Made by a program: the position numbers and the translations under genes
Part shown: piece by piece, positions 55,437-64,000 of the stretch
Layout: every line of letters begins with the position of its first letter
Numbering within the stretch: the first letter of the stretch is position 1
Notes under the pieces: model-generated
The model's input: the letters and a program-made list of their open reading frames with translations, nothing else
What the model was told of the DNA's origin: nothing
The model's database searches: none
NCBI GenBank assembly: GCA_963771595.1
Contig: CAVYUC010000019.1
Span: 62,001 to 126,000 of the forward strand
Source of the DNA: CAVYUC01 sp963771595
GTDB taxonomy: Bacteria; Bacteroidota; Bacteroidia; Bacteroidales; Prolixibacteraceae
Direction of reading: 5' to 3'
Length of the DNA: 64,000 nt

Positions 55437-56729
55437 ATGAGGATATTTCGGAATATAGTTTTAATTGCAGGTTTTGTTTTTGGAATTGCCTTTGTTTCTG
55501 CGGGACAGGAAATATTTTTGTTGCAATCAAACCAAAATGGAATTTATAAAAAAGGAGAGCAAATTAAAGTTTCTGTGGTTCTGAATAAGTTGGAAACAGA
55601 TTCAGTTTTTGTTAGAATCAATGAAAATTATGGCCCGGGTGAAAACCGGAAATTAAAATATTCAGGTGATACACTTGTTTTATTCAACGGCTCGTTTAAC
55701 GGACCCACTTCCCTGATTGTTGATGTTCGTGCCAAAGATAAAAATGCCACCACCGGCCTGATGGTGGAGCCGGGGAAATTTAAGCCGGGTACAAAGCGCC
55801 CAAAAAATTTGGACAGGTACTGGAAAAAAGAAAAAAAAGCATTGAGGGCTTTGCCAGTGGAAGTGAAAACAACTTCTGTGGCAAATGTGGAAAAGGGATA
55901 TGTTTGTTCGGATGTGGAAATTAATTGTACCGGGCCAAAACCGGCGCGTGGTTATTTTGCAAAACCTGAATCGGCCCGGGCGGGAACATTGCCAATTGTT
56001 TTGAACCTGCATGCGGCAGGGGTAAAAGGTTCGTGGTGCCTGGCGCAGCCGGAAACCGCGGTGCGATTTGCCAAAATGGGAAGCGGTGCATTGAGCTTCG
56101 ATTTGAATGCACATGGCATGTTAAACGGCCAGCCGCAGGAATATTACGATAACCTGGAAGCGGGCGAATTAAAAAATTACTGGGAAAAAGGTATGGAAAA
56201 CCGCGATGAATTTTATTTCAGGGGAATGTACCTGCGGTTGATCCGAACGCTTGATTTTTTATGCAGCCAGCCTGAATGGGATGGAAAGCGGATAATCGTT
56301 ATTGGCGAAAGTCAGGGCGGGGGACAGGCGCTCGCCGCTGCCGGCCTCGACCCGCGGGTTACTGTAGCGGTTGCAACGGTGCCGGCTATGTGCGATTTTG
56401 GAAGAACATTAACCGGCGAAAAAGGTGGATGGCCAAATCCTTTTGGATATCCGAAAAATAAAAAGAAGATGCTGAAGACTTTACCTTATTTTGATACGGC
56501 ACATCTTCTGAAAAATTCAAATGCAACGCTGGTAACCGAAATTGGCTTTATTGATTTTACCTGTCCGTCTTCTTCGGTTTATGCTGCAATTAATCAGGCA
56601 AATGGTGAAAAAATAGTGTTTGGAGTACCTTATCGTGCACATCAACTGGCACAGCGGGAATTTCAGCAAACCTGGCAAAAAACAGTTTACAAACCAAAAA
56701 TGAAATTTATTGAGGATTTTTTGAAGTAA
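55437..56729 (+). CDS. Acetyl xylan esterase/cephalosporin-C deacetylase-like protein (CE7-like)
   Basis: A 430-residue exported alpha/beta-hydrolase. Signal peptide MRIFRNIVLIAGFVFGIAFVSAGQ, an N-terminal Ig-like region (about 25-120), then the AXE1 domain: nucleophile Ser292 in GESQGGGQALAAAG, acid Asp near 372 (IGFIDFTCPSSS) and catalytic His402 in YRAHQ. The family removes acetyl groups from xylan or other acetylated sugars. It converges with a GH43 gene 54 nt away, making a small glycan-degrading pair. Final localisation, periplasm or outer membrane, is not clear. Confidence 0.87.
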   Translation: MRIFRNIVLIAGFVFGIAFVSAGQEIFLLQSNQNGIYKKGEQIKVSVVLNKLETDSVFVRINENYGPGENRKLKYSGDTLVLFNGSFNGPTSLIVDVRAKDKNATTGLMVEPGKFKPGTKRPKNLDRYWKKEKKALRALPVEVKTTSVANVEKGYVCSDVEINCTGPKPARGYFAKPESARAGTLPIVLNLHAAGVKGSWCLAQPETAVRFAKMGSGALSFDLNAHGMLNGQPQEYYDNLEAGELKNYWEKGMENRDEFYFRGMYLRLIRTLDFLCSQPEWDGKRIIVIGESQGGGQALAAAGLDPRVTVAVATVPAMCDFGRTLTGEKGGWPNPFGYPKNKKKMLKTLPYFDTAHLLKNSNATLVTEIGFIDFTCPSSSVYAAINQANGEKIVFGVPYRAHQLAQREFQQTWQKTVYKPKMKFIEDFLK

Positions 56730-56783
56730 AAAGCCGATAGTTATTAATTGCAAAAAATCAAAAGCAATCTTACCCTTGAATTA

Positions 56784-57821
56784 TTAATCTTTTACTCCTG
56801 AGGGAATTGGCTGTGGATTTCTTGTTGGTCCATTGACAAATAATCTGCCTACGTTATCAAACTGAATGCGATCGATATTTACCTGCCGCTGTTTGTTTTC
56901 TTCGGAAATATGGGTATGATAAACAATGAACAGCTCTTTTCCATCAGGCGATTCCGTAAAACTGTTGTGTCCTGGCCCCAGCATGCCGGCATTCTTATCC
57001 ATTCCAATCAATGGATTTTCATTGCTCTTTGTCCATGGACCGAAAGGTGTTGGAGCCGTTGAATATCCGATTCCATAAAACGGATCGAGGTAATGATTGG
57101 CGGAATAGGTCATGTAGTAGGTGTTGTTGTGTTTAATCACCGAGCAACCTTCGTTACAGCGGGAGTTCATGCTTTGCGGATGTTCCCACTCCTGTTCTGC
57201 TTGTGAACAGAAAACCGTATCACTTACCGGTTTTAATAAACTGTCGTTTTCCATGCAGTAAATCAAGCCATACAAATATCCATCCGGCCATTTGCCCTGA
57301 TAACCCACCTTGTCAAAATAGAGGTAAATTCGTTTATCATCATCAAAAAACAGGTGTGCATCGATGCATGAAAATCCTTTGTCGAACCATGGCGCATATA
57401 AATCATTAAATGGCCCGGTGGGTGAATTGCTTTTTGCAAGGCAAAGCAACATTCTGTCGTCAGATTTATCTTTGCCTTTGCAACTGTAGGCCATGTAAAA
57501 TTCGTCATTATAATAATAAACTTCGGGAGCCCAAAAGTTAGAGCCGCCCCAGCTTTGCTCACTTTTCCGGAACACAAAACCTTCAGATTTCCATTCCCTG
57601 AAATCCTTTGAACTCCAGCATTTAAAACCTTCTCCCGATGAGGTAGTTCCATACAGGTAATAAGTTCCGTTATGTAAAAGCAGATAAGGATCGCCCATCA
57701 ATATATTTGTTCCAACAGGATTTATGTAGTAGTTTTCCGCTTTCTGTTCCTGTGCCGCTATGAAAATTACCGGGAATAATAACAGAAACAGAGACAGCGT
57801 TTTAAATATTGATTTCTCCAT
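56784..57821 (-). CDS. Glycoside hydrolase family 43 enzyme
   Basis: A 345-residue five-bladed propeller hydrolase with a signal peptide (MEKSIFKTLSLFLLLFPVIFIAAQ). The catalytic triad of family 43 is visible: general base Asp44 (MGDPYLLLHNGTYYLYG), Asp154 (SCIDAHLFFDDD, pKa tuning) and general acid Glu224 (NEGCSVIKHNNTYYMTYS). WAPEVYYYNDEFYMAYS is the family signature. GH43 enzymes cut arabinose or xylose linkages (arabinofuranosidase, xylosidase, arabinanase); subfamily is not determined. It converges with the CE7-like esterase. Confidence 0.93.
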   Translation of the reverse strand: MEKSIFKTLSLFLLLFPVIFIAAQEQKAENYYINPVGTNILMGDPYLLLHNGTYYLYGTTSSGEGFKCWSSKDFREWKSEGFVFRKSEQSWGGSNFWAPEVYYYNDEFYMAYSCKGKDKSDDRMLLCLAKSNSPTGPFNDLYAPWFDKGFSCIDAHLFFDDDKRIYLYFDKVGYQGKWPDGYLYGLIYCMENDSLLKPVSDTVFCSQAEQEWEHPQSMNSRCNEGCSVIKHNNTYYMTYSANHYLDPFYGIGYSTAPTPFGPWTKSNENPLIGMDKNAGMLGPGHNSFTESPDGKELFIVYHTHISEENKQRQVNIDRIQFDNVGRLFVNGPTRNPQPIPSGVKD

Positions 57822-57839
57822 AATCTATCCGGTTTTATG

Positions 57840-58256
57840 TTAAAAAGCCAGTTTGATTTCAATAAGTTTTTTTACATCACGGAGGTTTGAATGTTCACGA
57901 ATTTCAATTTGTATTCCTCTTCCTTCGGCATAAACCCGGGCATTGTTAAGTTCTGTTTTTATCGTATCAGAAATATTTTCAGCTAAAATAAAGTTGGTTG
58001 CTTTTTGTCCAAAAACAAAAGCAACCTTAAAAAATCCTTCGCGGGGAAGCAAATAAATGATGGCCCGTTTTTTATCTTTTATCCTGTAACTCCAACCGTA
58101 TTTTTTCCCTGGAAAATTCCACTCCTCCACAGCAACCGGATTTTCAAAAACAAAATCGCGAATTTCCTGCCAAAGTTGATGTTTTTCCCCAAGTGCTGAT
58201 TTTAATTCAGCAACCGCAGGTTTTTTTTCTTTGTGCATAAAAATGCTGGTTTCCAT
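57840..58256 (-). CDS. DUF3788 family protein
   Basis: A 138-residue cytoplasmic protein from the ATG at 58254-58256 (METSIFMHKEKKPAVAELKSALG). It matches the DUF3788 family in length and pattern: LWQEIRDFVFENPVAVEEWNFPGKKYGWSYRIKDKKRAIIYLLPREGFFKVAFVFGQKA. A farther upstream start would add 31 low-complexity residues. It ends 18 nt before the GH43 start on the same strand and may be co-transcribed. Function is unknown. Confidence 0.82.
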   Translation of the reverse strand: METSIFMHKEKKPAVAELKSALGEKHQLWQEIRDFVFENPVAVEEWNFPGKKYGWSYRIKDKKRAIIYLLPREGFFKVAFVFGQKATNFILAENISDTIKTELNNARVYAEGRGIQIEIREHSNLRDVKKLIEIKLAF

Positions 58257-58445
58257 AATTGTGGTTTTAGTGTAAATGTAGTAATATCTCAAATGCTGAA
58301 AAAATAAATGTTTCTCCGAAAATGAAATCTTTAGTGAGGTTAAACCCATTACTTTTATGGAAATATTGAAACGTTAGGTTGTATTTATGGGACGAAAAGC
58401 GGCAAAAACCCATTGGTTTAGCCATTTGAAGCAAACCTGGATTTC

Positions 58446-58484
58446 AAAAAAAAGTCCGGAAAAGACATTTGCTTTTCCGGACTT
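58446..58484 (-). terminator. Intrinsic terminator of the cupredoxin-repeat gene
   Basis: A perfect 13-bp stem, AAGTCCGGAAAAG (58452-58464) / CTTTTCCGGACTT (58472-58484), with a 7-nt loop. On the minus strand a U-run follows (complement of 58446-58453). Confidence 0.92.
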
Positions 58485-58507
58485 ACTTTTAAGAAACTAT
58501 TTTGAGA

Positions 58508-61500
58508 CTACTGTTTAATCATTTTTAAAATAGTTTTTTGAGTCTGATTTCTTAATTCAATAAGGTATATTCCCTGACGTAAATCCTGCACATTCAGTTC
58601 AATCCGGTTATTCAGAATCCGTTGTTCAATTTTGTTTTGTTTTCCGGTTATATCGTAAACGTTCAAAACCAAATCATGAGGGTCTAAATTGCCTGATTCA
58701 ATCCATACCTTATTGGTGGCCGGATTGGGATATAAATTCAGACGGCCCAATTCATTTTCCTGAATTGCAGTGGTATTGAATATGTCGGTAAAATCGGTAT
58801 TGTGGATAAACATCAGTGTGGTGTCACCCATAACATCTTCAAGTGTCAGCTGCCAGGCATGATCCACCGGCGGCGCATCGTACATTCCGTTTTCATTGAA
58901 ATCAGCCCAAAAATTGATGTAGTAGGAATGGCCGGGCAGCAAACTCATCGACTGAACTGTAAAATCAGCATTCTCAATGGCTTCAATTTGCACAGAATCA
59001 ACTGTCATATCATCCTCCATGTCAACAACATAGAGGGTGAATGTTTGACCAACATGTGGTGTCATGCCTGTGAATTCAACAGTGAGGTTTTTCTCCACCT
59101 GATCCTGCCACATAATATCCGTAAAATCGGTATTGTGGGTGAATGTTAAAGTGGTGTCGCCTACAATGCTGTCCAGTTGGATCCTCCATGCATGATCTGC
59201 AGGCGGTGCATCGTACATTCTATTTTCATTGAAGTCAGCCCAGAAATCGACATTGTATGCAGTTCCGGGTTCAAGTCCGTACACATTCAGCATAAAATCT
59301 TCTGAAGCAACAGTGTCAATGGTTGTAAGCACCATTCCTGTGGCAGTGTCCACAACGGCCAGATAAAAATCCTGTCCCACATGCGGCGTCATATTCATAA
59401 AATGAACAGTGAGTTTATTTTTCCACATAATATCGGTAAAATCGGTATTGTGTGCAAACATCAGCGTGGTGTCACCCATTACGCTGTCCAGTTCCATTCT
59501 CCATGCATGATCAGTTGGCGGGGCATCGTACATTCCGTTATCGTTGAAATCGGCCCAGAAATCAACATAATAGGACACGCCGGTTTCAAGTCCAGGCACC
59601 ATTATCATGAAATCTTCCGAAGCAACAGTGTCCACCCGCGCAACTTCCATCCAGTTGCTTGTATCGATAACGGCAAGATGGAAATCCTGTCCCACATGCG
59701 GTGTCATTCCTGTAAAGTGGACAGTGAGCGTGTTTTGCATCATATTCTGCCACATAATATCCGTAAAATCAGTGTTGTGGGTGAATGTTAAAGTGGAATC
59801 GCCCATCACACTGTCCAGTTGAATCCGCCATGCATGATCTGCAGGCGGAGCATCGTACATTCCATTTTCGTTGAAGTCAGCCCAGAAATCGACATTGTAT
59901 GCAGTTCTGGGTTCAAGTCCGTACACATTCAGCATAAAATCTTCTGAAGCAACAGTGTCAATGGTTGAAAGCACTATTCCTGTGGCAGTGTCCACAACGG
60001 CCAGATAAAAATCCTGTCCCACATGCGGCGTCATGTTCATAAAATGAACAGTGAGCTTGTTTTGCCACATAATATCGGTAAAATCGGTGTTGTGTGAGAA
60101 TGTAAGCGTGGTGTCGCCTGTAAAATTATCCAATTCCATTCTCCATGCATGATCAGTTGGCGGGGCATCATACATTCCGTTTCCGTTGAAATCGGCCCAG
60201 AAATCGACATAATATGACATGCCGGTTTCAAGTCCGGGTACAGTTATCATAAAGTCCTCCGAAGCAACAGTGTCCACCCGCGCAACTTCCATCCAGTTGC
60301 TTGTATCGATAACGGCAAGATGGAAATCCTGTCCCACATGCGGTGTCATTCCTGTAAAGTGGACAGTGAGTGTGTTTTGCATCATATTCTGCCACATAAT
60401 ATCCGTAAAATCAGTATTGTGGGTGAACATTAAAGTGGAATCACCTACAATGCTGTCCAGTTGAATCCTCCATGCATGATCTGCAGGCGGAGCGTCGTAC
60501 ATTCCGTTTTCATTGAAGTCAGCCCAGAAATCGACATTGTATGCAGTTCCGGGTTCGAGTCCGTACACATTCAGCATAAAATCTTCAGAAGCAACAGTGT
60601 CAATAGTTGAAAGCACTATTCCTGTGGCAGTGTCCACAACGGCCAGATAAAAATCCTGTCCCACATGCGGCGTCATGTTCATAAAATGAACAGTGAGCTT
60701 GTTTTGCCACATAATATCGGTAAAATCGGTGTTATGTGAGAATGTAAGCGTGGTGTCGCCTGTAAAATTATCCAGTTCCATCCGCCATGCATGATCAGTT
60801 GGCGGGGCATCATACATTCCGTTTCCGTTGAAATCGGCCCAGAAATCGACATAATATGACATGCCGGTTTCAAGTCCGGGTACAGTTATCATAAAGTCTT
60901 CCGAAGCAACAGTGTCCACCCGCGCAACTTCCATCCAGTTGCTTGTATCGATAACGGCAAGGTGGAAATCCTGTCCCACATGCGGTGTCATTCCTGTAAA
61001 GTGGACAGTAAGTGTGTTTTGCATCATATTCTGCCACATAATATCCGTAAAATCAGTGTTGTGGGTAAATGTTAAAGTGGAATCGCCCATAACACTGTCC
61101 AGTTGAATCCTCCATGCATGATCGGCTGGCGGTGCATCGTACATTCCGTTTTCATTGAAGTCAGCCCAGAAATCGACGTTGTATGCAATGTGCGGTTGTA
61201 ATCCAAATACATTCAGCATAAAATCTTCTGTAGCTACAGTGTCGATGGTTGAAAGTATCATTCCGGTAGCAGTATCCACAACAGCAAGGTGGAAATCCTG
61301 CCCGACGTGCGGCGTCATATTCATAAAATGAACCGACAGGCGGTATCCTCCCTTCCACATAATATCCACATAATCTGTGTTGCGGACAAAATTGAGCGAA
61401 GCATCTTCAGAGACATTGTTAACGCTTAAACGCCAGGCATTGTCAACCGGGGGCGCATCATATGTATTGTTTCCGTTCACATCGGCATAAAAATCAACAA

Positions 61501-62053
61501 AATAGGAGTGATCTTTAAGCAACCCGGGAACTTCGAGTGAAAACTGGTTGGATGCCGTGGTTTTCACCGTGTTTAAAATTTCGCCGGTTTCCTTGTCAAT
61601 TACAGCCAGCCAAAAAGTTTGCCCGACGTTTGGGCTCATAAAGAGAAAATCGGTAGATAACATAAATGTATCCATGATATTGCTGTCGCCGCCGACAATA
61701 ATCTGACCAACCATACCAAGATTGGCATGCGGATCACAATGATAATCGTAGGTTCCTTCGGTGTTAAAGACGTGGGTGTAAACCCAGTCGCTTCCAACAT
61801 CATTCCCGAATGATTCTGGATTTAACGGGAAGGTAGTTTGAGTTCCATTCACATTGTGAGAACCCTGAACATTGCGCCATTCCACAGTATCACCAACGGC
61901 AATTTCCAGCACGCTGGGTGTGAATTTGGTGTTCGAAGCTTCAACAATGTGTTTTGTTTGCGCAAAAGTTGGCATTGCAACTGCAAATATTAGAGCCGCA
62001 GTTATGAGCCAGTTTCTTGAAATAATTTTTCTAGAAGTAAAATCTGTTTTCAT
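58508..62053 (-). CDS. T9SS-exported cupredoxin-repeat protein
   Basis: An 1181-residue secreted protein. Signal peptide (WLITAALIFAVAMPTFAQ), then a plastocyanin-like cupredoxin domain (about 34-122) with complete type-1 copper ligands His66, Cys106, His109 and Met114 (CDPHANLGM). Nine tandem units of about 105-109 residues follow; each has a core TPHVGQDFxLAVxDT, a D-F-N-x-N-G-x-Y-D-A-P-P loop resembling a calcium-binding turn, and ends HNTDFTDIMW. Units alternate two types. The end (LNLYPNPATNKVWIES...QGIYLIELRNQTQKTILKMIKQ) is a type-A T9SS sorting domain. Copper binding and calcium binding are inference from motifs; the electron partner, if any, is unknown. Confidence 0.9.
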   Translation of the reverse strand: MKTDFTSRKIISRNWLITAALIFAVAMPTFAQTKHIVEASNTKFTPSVLEIAVGDTVEWRNVQGSHNVNGTQTTFPLNPESFGNDVGSDWVYTHVFNTEGTYDYHCDPHANLGMVGQIIVGGDSNIMDTFMLSTDFLFMSPNVGQTFWLAVIDKETGEILNTVKTTASNQFSLEVPGLLKDHSYFVDFYADVNGNNTYDAPPVDNAWRLSVNNVSEDASLNFVRNTDYVDIMWKGGYRLSVHFMNMTPHVGQDFHLAVVDTATGMILSTIDTVATEDFMLNVFGLQPHIAYNVDFWADFNENGMYDAPPADHAWRIQLDSVMGDSTLTFTHNTDFTDIMWQNMMQNTLTVHFTGMTPHVGQDFHLAVIDTSNWMEVARVDTVASEDFMITVPGLETGMSYYVDFWADFNGNGMYDAPPTDHAWRMELDNFTGDTTLTFSHNTDFTDIMWQNKLTVHFMNMTPHVGQDFYLAVVDTATGIVLSTIDTVASEDFMLNVYGLEPGTAYNVDFWADFNENGMYDAPPADHAWRIQLDSIVGDSTLMFTHNTDFTDIMWQNMMQNTLTVHFTGMTPHVGQDFHLAVIDTSNWMEVARVDTVASEDFMITVPGLETGMSYYVDFWADFNGNGMYDAPPTDHAWRMELDNFTGDTTLTFSHNTDFTDIMWQNKLTVHFMNMTPHVGQDFYLAVVDTATGIVLSTIDTVASEDFMLNVYGLEPRTAYNVDFWADFNENGMYDAPPADHAWRIQLDSVMGDSTLTFTHNTDFTDIMWQNMMQNTLTVHFTGMTPHVGQDFHLAVIDTSNWMEVARVDTVASEDFMIMVPGLETGVSYYVDFWADFNDNGMYDAPPTDHAWRMELDSVMGDTTLMFAHNTDFTDIMWKNKLTVHFMNMTPHVGQDFYLAVVDTATGMVLTTIDTVASEDFMLNVYGLEPGTAYNVDFWADFNENRMYDAPPADHAWRIQLDSIVGDTTLTFTHNTDFTDIMWQDQVEKNLTVEFTGMTPHVGQTFTLYVVDMEDDMTVDSVQIEAIENADFTVQSMSLLPGHSYYINFWADFNENGMYDAPPVDHAWQLTLEDVMGDTTLMFIHNTDFTDIFNTTAIQENELGRLNLYPNPATNKVWIESGNLDPHDLVLNVYDITGKQNKIEQRILNNRIELNVQDLRQGIYLIELRNQTQKTILKMIKQ
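59093..61345 (-). repeat. Tandem repeat array inside the cupredoxin protein gene
   Basis: Units 2-8 in DNA: 327-bp A-type and 315-bp B-type units alternating. Three 642-bp B+A dimers are exact in length: 60377-61018, 59735-60376 and 59093-59734, preceded by one A unit at 61019-61345. The first two dimers are nearly identical in sequence; the third is more diverged. Confidence 0.93.
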
Positions 62054-62455
62054 GAGTGGTGTTTTTAATTGTTAACATTCATATAGAACAACTTATGATC
62101 TAAGATGTTTAGCTTTTAACACTTTTGAAATGTTAATTTTAAATTACCTGCCGTAAACATGGAGTTTCAGCGCTATAAAAGATTTCAGATTCGCAGAAAA
62201 TATATTTTCAACAAGAAGTATCCTGTTTTAGGGGATGTGCTTCACGATTTTTATACAAATTTATCGGGAAGATATAGTTTAATGGGGGTAATTTTGAAAA
62301 ATTGAATAAAATTAAATTGGTATTAAATCTGCCTTTAATTATTCAATATGATTTAATAAATTAATAATTCAAGAAAAAAGTCAATTAATGTTTGGAAGTA
62401 TTAACAAAGTGTTTATTTTTGACGGGAGATGTTGTAAAATTTTAAAACTAATGAT
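62054..62455. other. Divergent intergenic region before asnB
   Basis: 402 AT-rich bases between the cupredoxin-repeat gene and asnB. Contains the asnB promoter (62391-62421) and a weak minus-strand TAAATTTG box (62263-62256). No gene seen. Confidence 0.45.
62391..62421 (+). promoter_or_regulatory. Bacteroidetes-type promoter for asnB
   Basis: TTTG at 62391-62394, 19 nt spacing, TATTTTTG at 62414-62421: exact consensus boxes and spacing, about 35 nt upstream of the asnB ATG. Confidence 0.65.
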
Positions 62456-64000
62456 ATGTGTGGAATTATAGGTGCATTCAATTTAAAAACCGATGCGCAG
62501 GAATTGCGTCCTCAGGTTTTGGAAATGTCGAAAAAAGTTCGTCACCGCGGACCGGACTGGTCGGGAATTTATTGTGGAAACAAAGCAGTAATGGCGCACG
62601 AACGGCTTTCGATTGTGGATCCGGAATCGGGAGGACAACCGTTGTACAGTAAAGACAGAAAACTTATTTTGGGTGTAAATGGTGAAATTTACAATCATCG
62701 CGAAATCAGAAAAAGGTTTGAAGGGAAATATGAATTTCTGACCGGTTCGGATTGTGAAGTTATTCTTGCACTTTACCGGGAACAAAAAGAAAAATTCATT
62801 GACGAAATGAACGGAATTTTTGCTTTTTGTTTGTATGATGAAGAAGAAGATGCATTCCTTATTGCACGCGACCATATGGGAATAATTCCGCTTTACCAGG
62901 GATGGGACCAGCACGGAAACTATTTTGTATCCTCAGAATTAAAAGCTTTGGAAGGCCAGTGTAAAAAAATTGAAGAGTTTCCACCCGGACATTATTTTTA
63001 CAGTAAAGATGGAGAAATGAAGCGCTGGTACATTCGCGACTGGATGGAGTATGAAAATGTACAAGATAATCCGGCAGATATTGAAGAACTTTCGAAAGCT
63101 CTTGAAGATGCTGTGCACCGCCAGTTAATGTCGGACGTACCTTATGGGGTTTTGCTTTCAGGTGGCCTTGACTCATCAATAACTTCTGCACTTGCAAAAA
63201 AGTTTTCGGGAAAACGAATTGAGGAAAATGATCAGAAAGATGCATGGTGGCCACAGTTGCATTCGTTTGTAATCGGACTGGATGGTTCGCCTGATTTGGC
63301 TGCTGCCCGAAAAGTTGCAGATCATATCGGCACCATTCACCACGAAATTACCTATACAATTCAGGAAGGTCTGGATGCAATCCGTGATGTAATTTACCAC
63401 ATCGAAACCTTTGATGTTACTACAGTTCGGGCTTCTACTCCCATGTATATGATGGCAAGGGTTATCAAATCGATGGGAATTAAGATGGTGCTGTCAGGAG
63501 AAGGTGCCGACGAAATTTTTGGCGGATATCTCTATTTTCATAAAGCGCCAAATGCAGAAGAATTTCATAAGGAAAGCGTTCGGAAAGTGAGCCGACTTCA
63601 TTTGTACGACTGTTTACGGGCAAATAAATCGCTTGCTTCATGGGGAGTGGAAGGAAGAGTTCCGTTTCTGGATAAAGAATTTATGGATGTTGCCATGCGT
63701 TTTAATCCGGAGCAGAAAATGGCTAAAAACGGCCGAATCGAAAAATGGTGTTTACGCAAAGGTTTTGAAAAATATCTTCCCGAAAGCATCGCCTGGCGCC
63801 AGAAAGAGCAGTTTTCGGATGGCGTGGGTTATGGCTGGATTGATACCCTGAAAAAAATTGCAGGCGAAACAGTTTCCGACGAAATGATGGCTAATGCAAA
63901 ATTCCGGTTTCCGGTAAACACGCCGATGAACAAGGAAGAATATATGTACCGCACCATCTTTAGCGAACATTTTCCGTCGGATCAGGCAGCAGCCTGCGTA
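62456..64000 (+). CDS. asnB: Asparagine synthase B (glutamine-hydrolysing), 3' end outside window
   Basis: 515 codons are present with no stop before the window edge; the family is about 550 residues. The ATG at 62456-62458 is followed at once by Cys2, the glutaminase nucleophile (MCGIIGAF). Further landmarks are RHRGPDWSG, NGEIYNHREIR, the ATP pyrophosphatase motif LLSGGLDSS and the GEGADEIFGGY block, followed by EGRVPFLDKEFM. It makes asparagine from aspartate, glutamine and ATP. Synthetase and glutaminase domains look intact in the visible part. Confidence 0.96.
   Translation, partial: MCGIIGAFNLKTDAQELRPQVLEMSKKVRHRGPDWSGIYCGNKAVMAHERLSIVDPESGGQPLYSKDRKLILGVNGEIYNHREIRKRFEGKYEFLTGSDCEVILALYREQKEKFIDEMNGIFAFCLYDEEEDAFLIARDHMGIIPLYQGWDQHGNYFVSSELKALEGQCKKIEEFPPGHYFYSKDGEMKRWYIRDWMEYENVQDNPADIEELSKALEDAVHRQLMSDVPYGVLLSGGLDSSITSALAKKFSGKRIEENDQKDAWWPQLHSFVIGLDGSPDLAAARKVADHIGTIHHEITYTIQEGLDAIRDVIYHIETFDVTTVRASTPMYMMARVIKSMGIKMVLSGEGADEIFGGYLYFHKAPNAEEFHKESVRKVSRLHLYDCLRANKSLASWGVEGRVPFLDKEFMDVAMRFNPEQKMAKNGRIEKWCLRKGFEKYLPESIAWRQKEQFSDGVGYGWIDTLKKIAGETVSDEMMANAKFRFPVNTPMNKEEYMYRTIFSEHFPSDQAAACV

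Noticed and set aside
55180..55440. 86-codon open frame between the PAS kinase and the CE7-like esterase
   Set aside because: TTG start, no family resemblance, Cys/Tyr/Lys-rich AT-driven composition, and overlap with the esterase start.
59381..61106. Several open frames of 64-136 codons on the + strand, repeated every 642 bases
   Set aside because: They are antisense reading through the tandem repeats of the cupredoxin protein gene; their repetition reflects the repeat, not separate genes.
59093..61345. CRISPR-like periodicity
   Set aside because: The repeats are 315/327 bp, continuous and in frame, coding for protein; there are no short repeats with unique spacers anywhere in the window.

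Overview
The window is a stretch of a Bacteroidota chromosome, most like Bacteroidales/Marinilabiliales. The grounds are the type IX secretion (T9SS) component PorT, two large secreted proteins ending in T9SS sorting domains, a TamL-type outer-membrane lipoprotein, a rel-fur-purA order, an rpsU-xerC-hpf-tRNA-tuf-secE-nusG-rplKAJL-rpoBC block followed by a DUF3467 gene, and repeated matches to the Bacteroidetes promoter form TTTG-N(19-20)-TAnnTTTG. No genus is assigned. The DNA is moderately AT-rich, and intergenic regions are clearly more so.

Layout. 1-7.1 kb, minus strand: the 5' part of purA, a Fur-family gene, rel, then a tightly coupled miaA-NUDIX-glycosyltransferase-gmhA cluster and a pRiA4b ORF3-like gene. 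7.4-10.3 kb: a FtsX/MacB-type permease, gap, and a small cysteine-rich lipoprotein. 10.7-17.7 kb: a 2346-residue T9SS-exported protein built of SprB-like modules. 17.8-31 kb: nitroreductase, a glycosyltransferase-lytS-lytR unit, an SDR oxidoreductase, a PurL-like protein, ubiE/menG, porT, an rRNA/tRNA methyltransferase, tamL, a sodium symporter and a helix-hairpin-helix protein. 30.5-45.3 kb: the translation/transcription block, with two tRNAs and a tRNA-like element that has no anticodon arm. 45.5-46.2 kb: a higBA toxin-antitoxin pair with two visible operator copies. 46.8-50.5 kb: etfB-etfA-acyl-CoA dehydrogenase. 50.8-58.3 kb: an unrecognised 430-residue protein, a TfoX N-domain protein, a five-PAS histidine kinase, a CE7 esterase facing a GH43 enzyme, and a DUF3788 protein. 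58.5-62.1 kb: a secreted cupredoxin fused to nine ~107-residue repeats. 62.5 kb to the edge: the start of asnB.

How the parts fit. The 30.5-45.3 kb block is growth machinery, with an attenuator-like hairpin between ribosomal protein and RNA polymerase genes. PorT is part of the machine that would export the two CTD proteins. TamL and LytSR suggest envelope biogenesis and sensing. The CE7/GH43 pair suggests use of acetylated, arabinose/xylose-containing glycans.

I see no CRISPR array, phage, IS element or defence island. The most unusual items are the anticodon-less tRNA-like element between tuf and secE, the 642-bp higher-order repeat of the cupredoxin protein, the twin HigA-type operators, and the alternative-pairing leader before the tRNAs.
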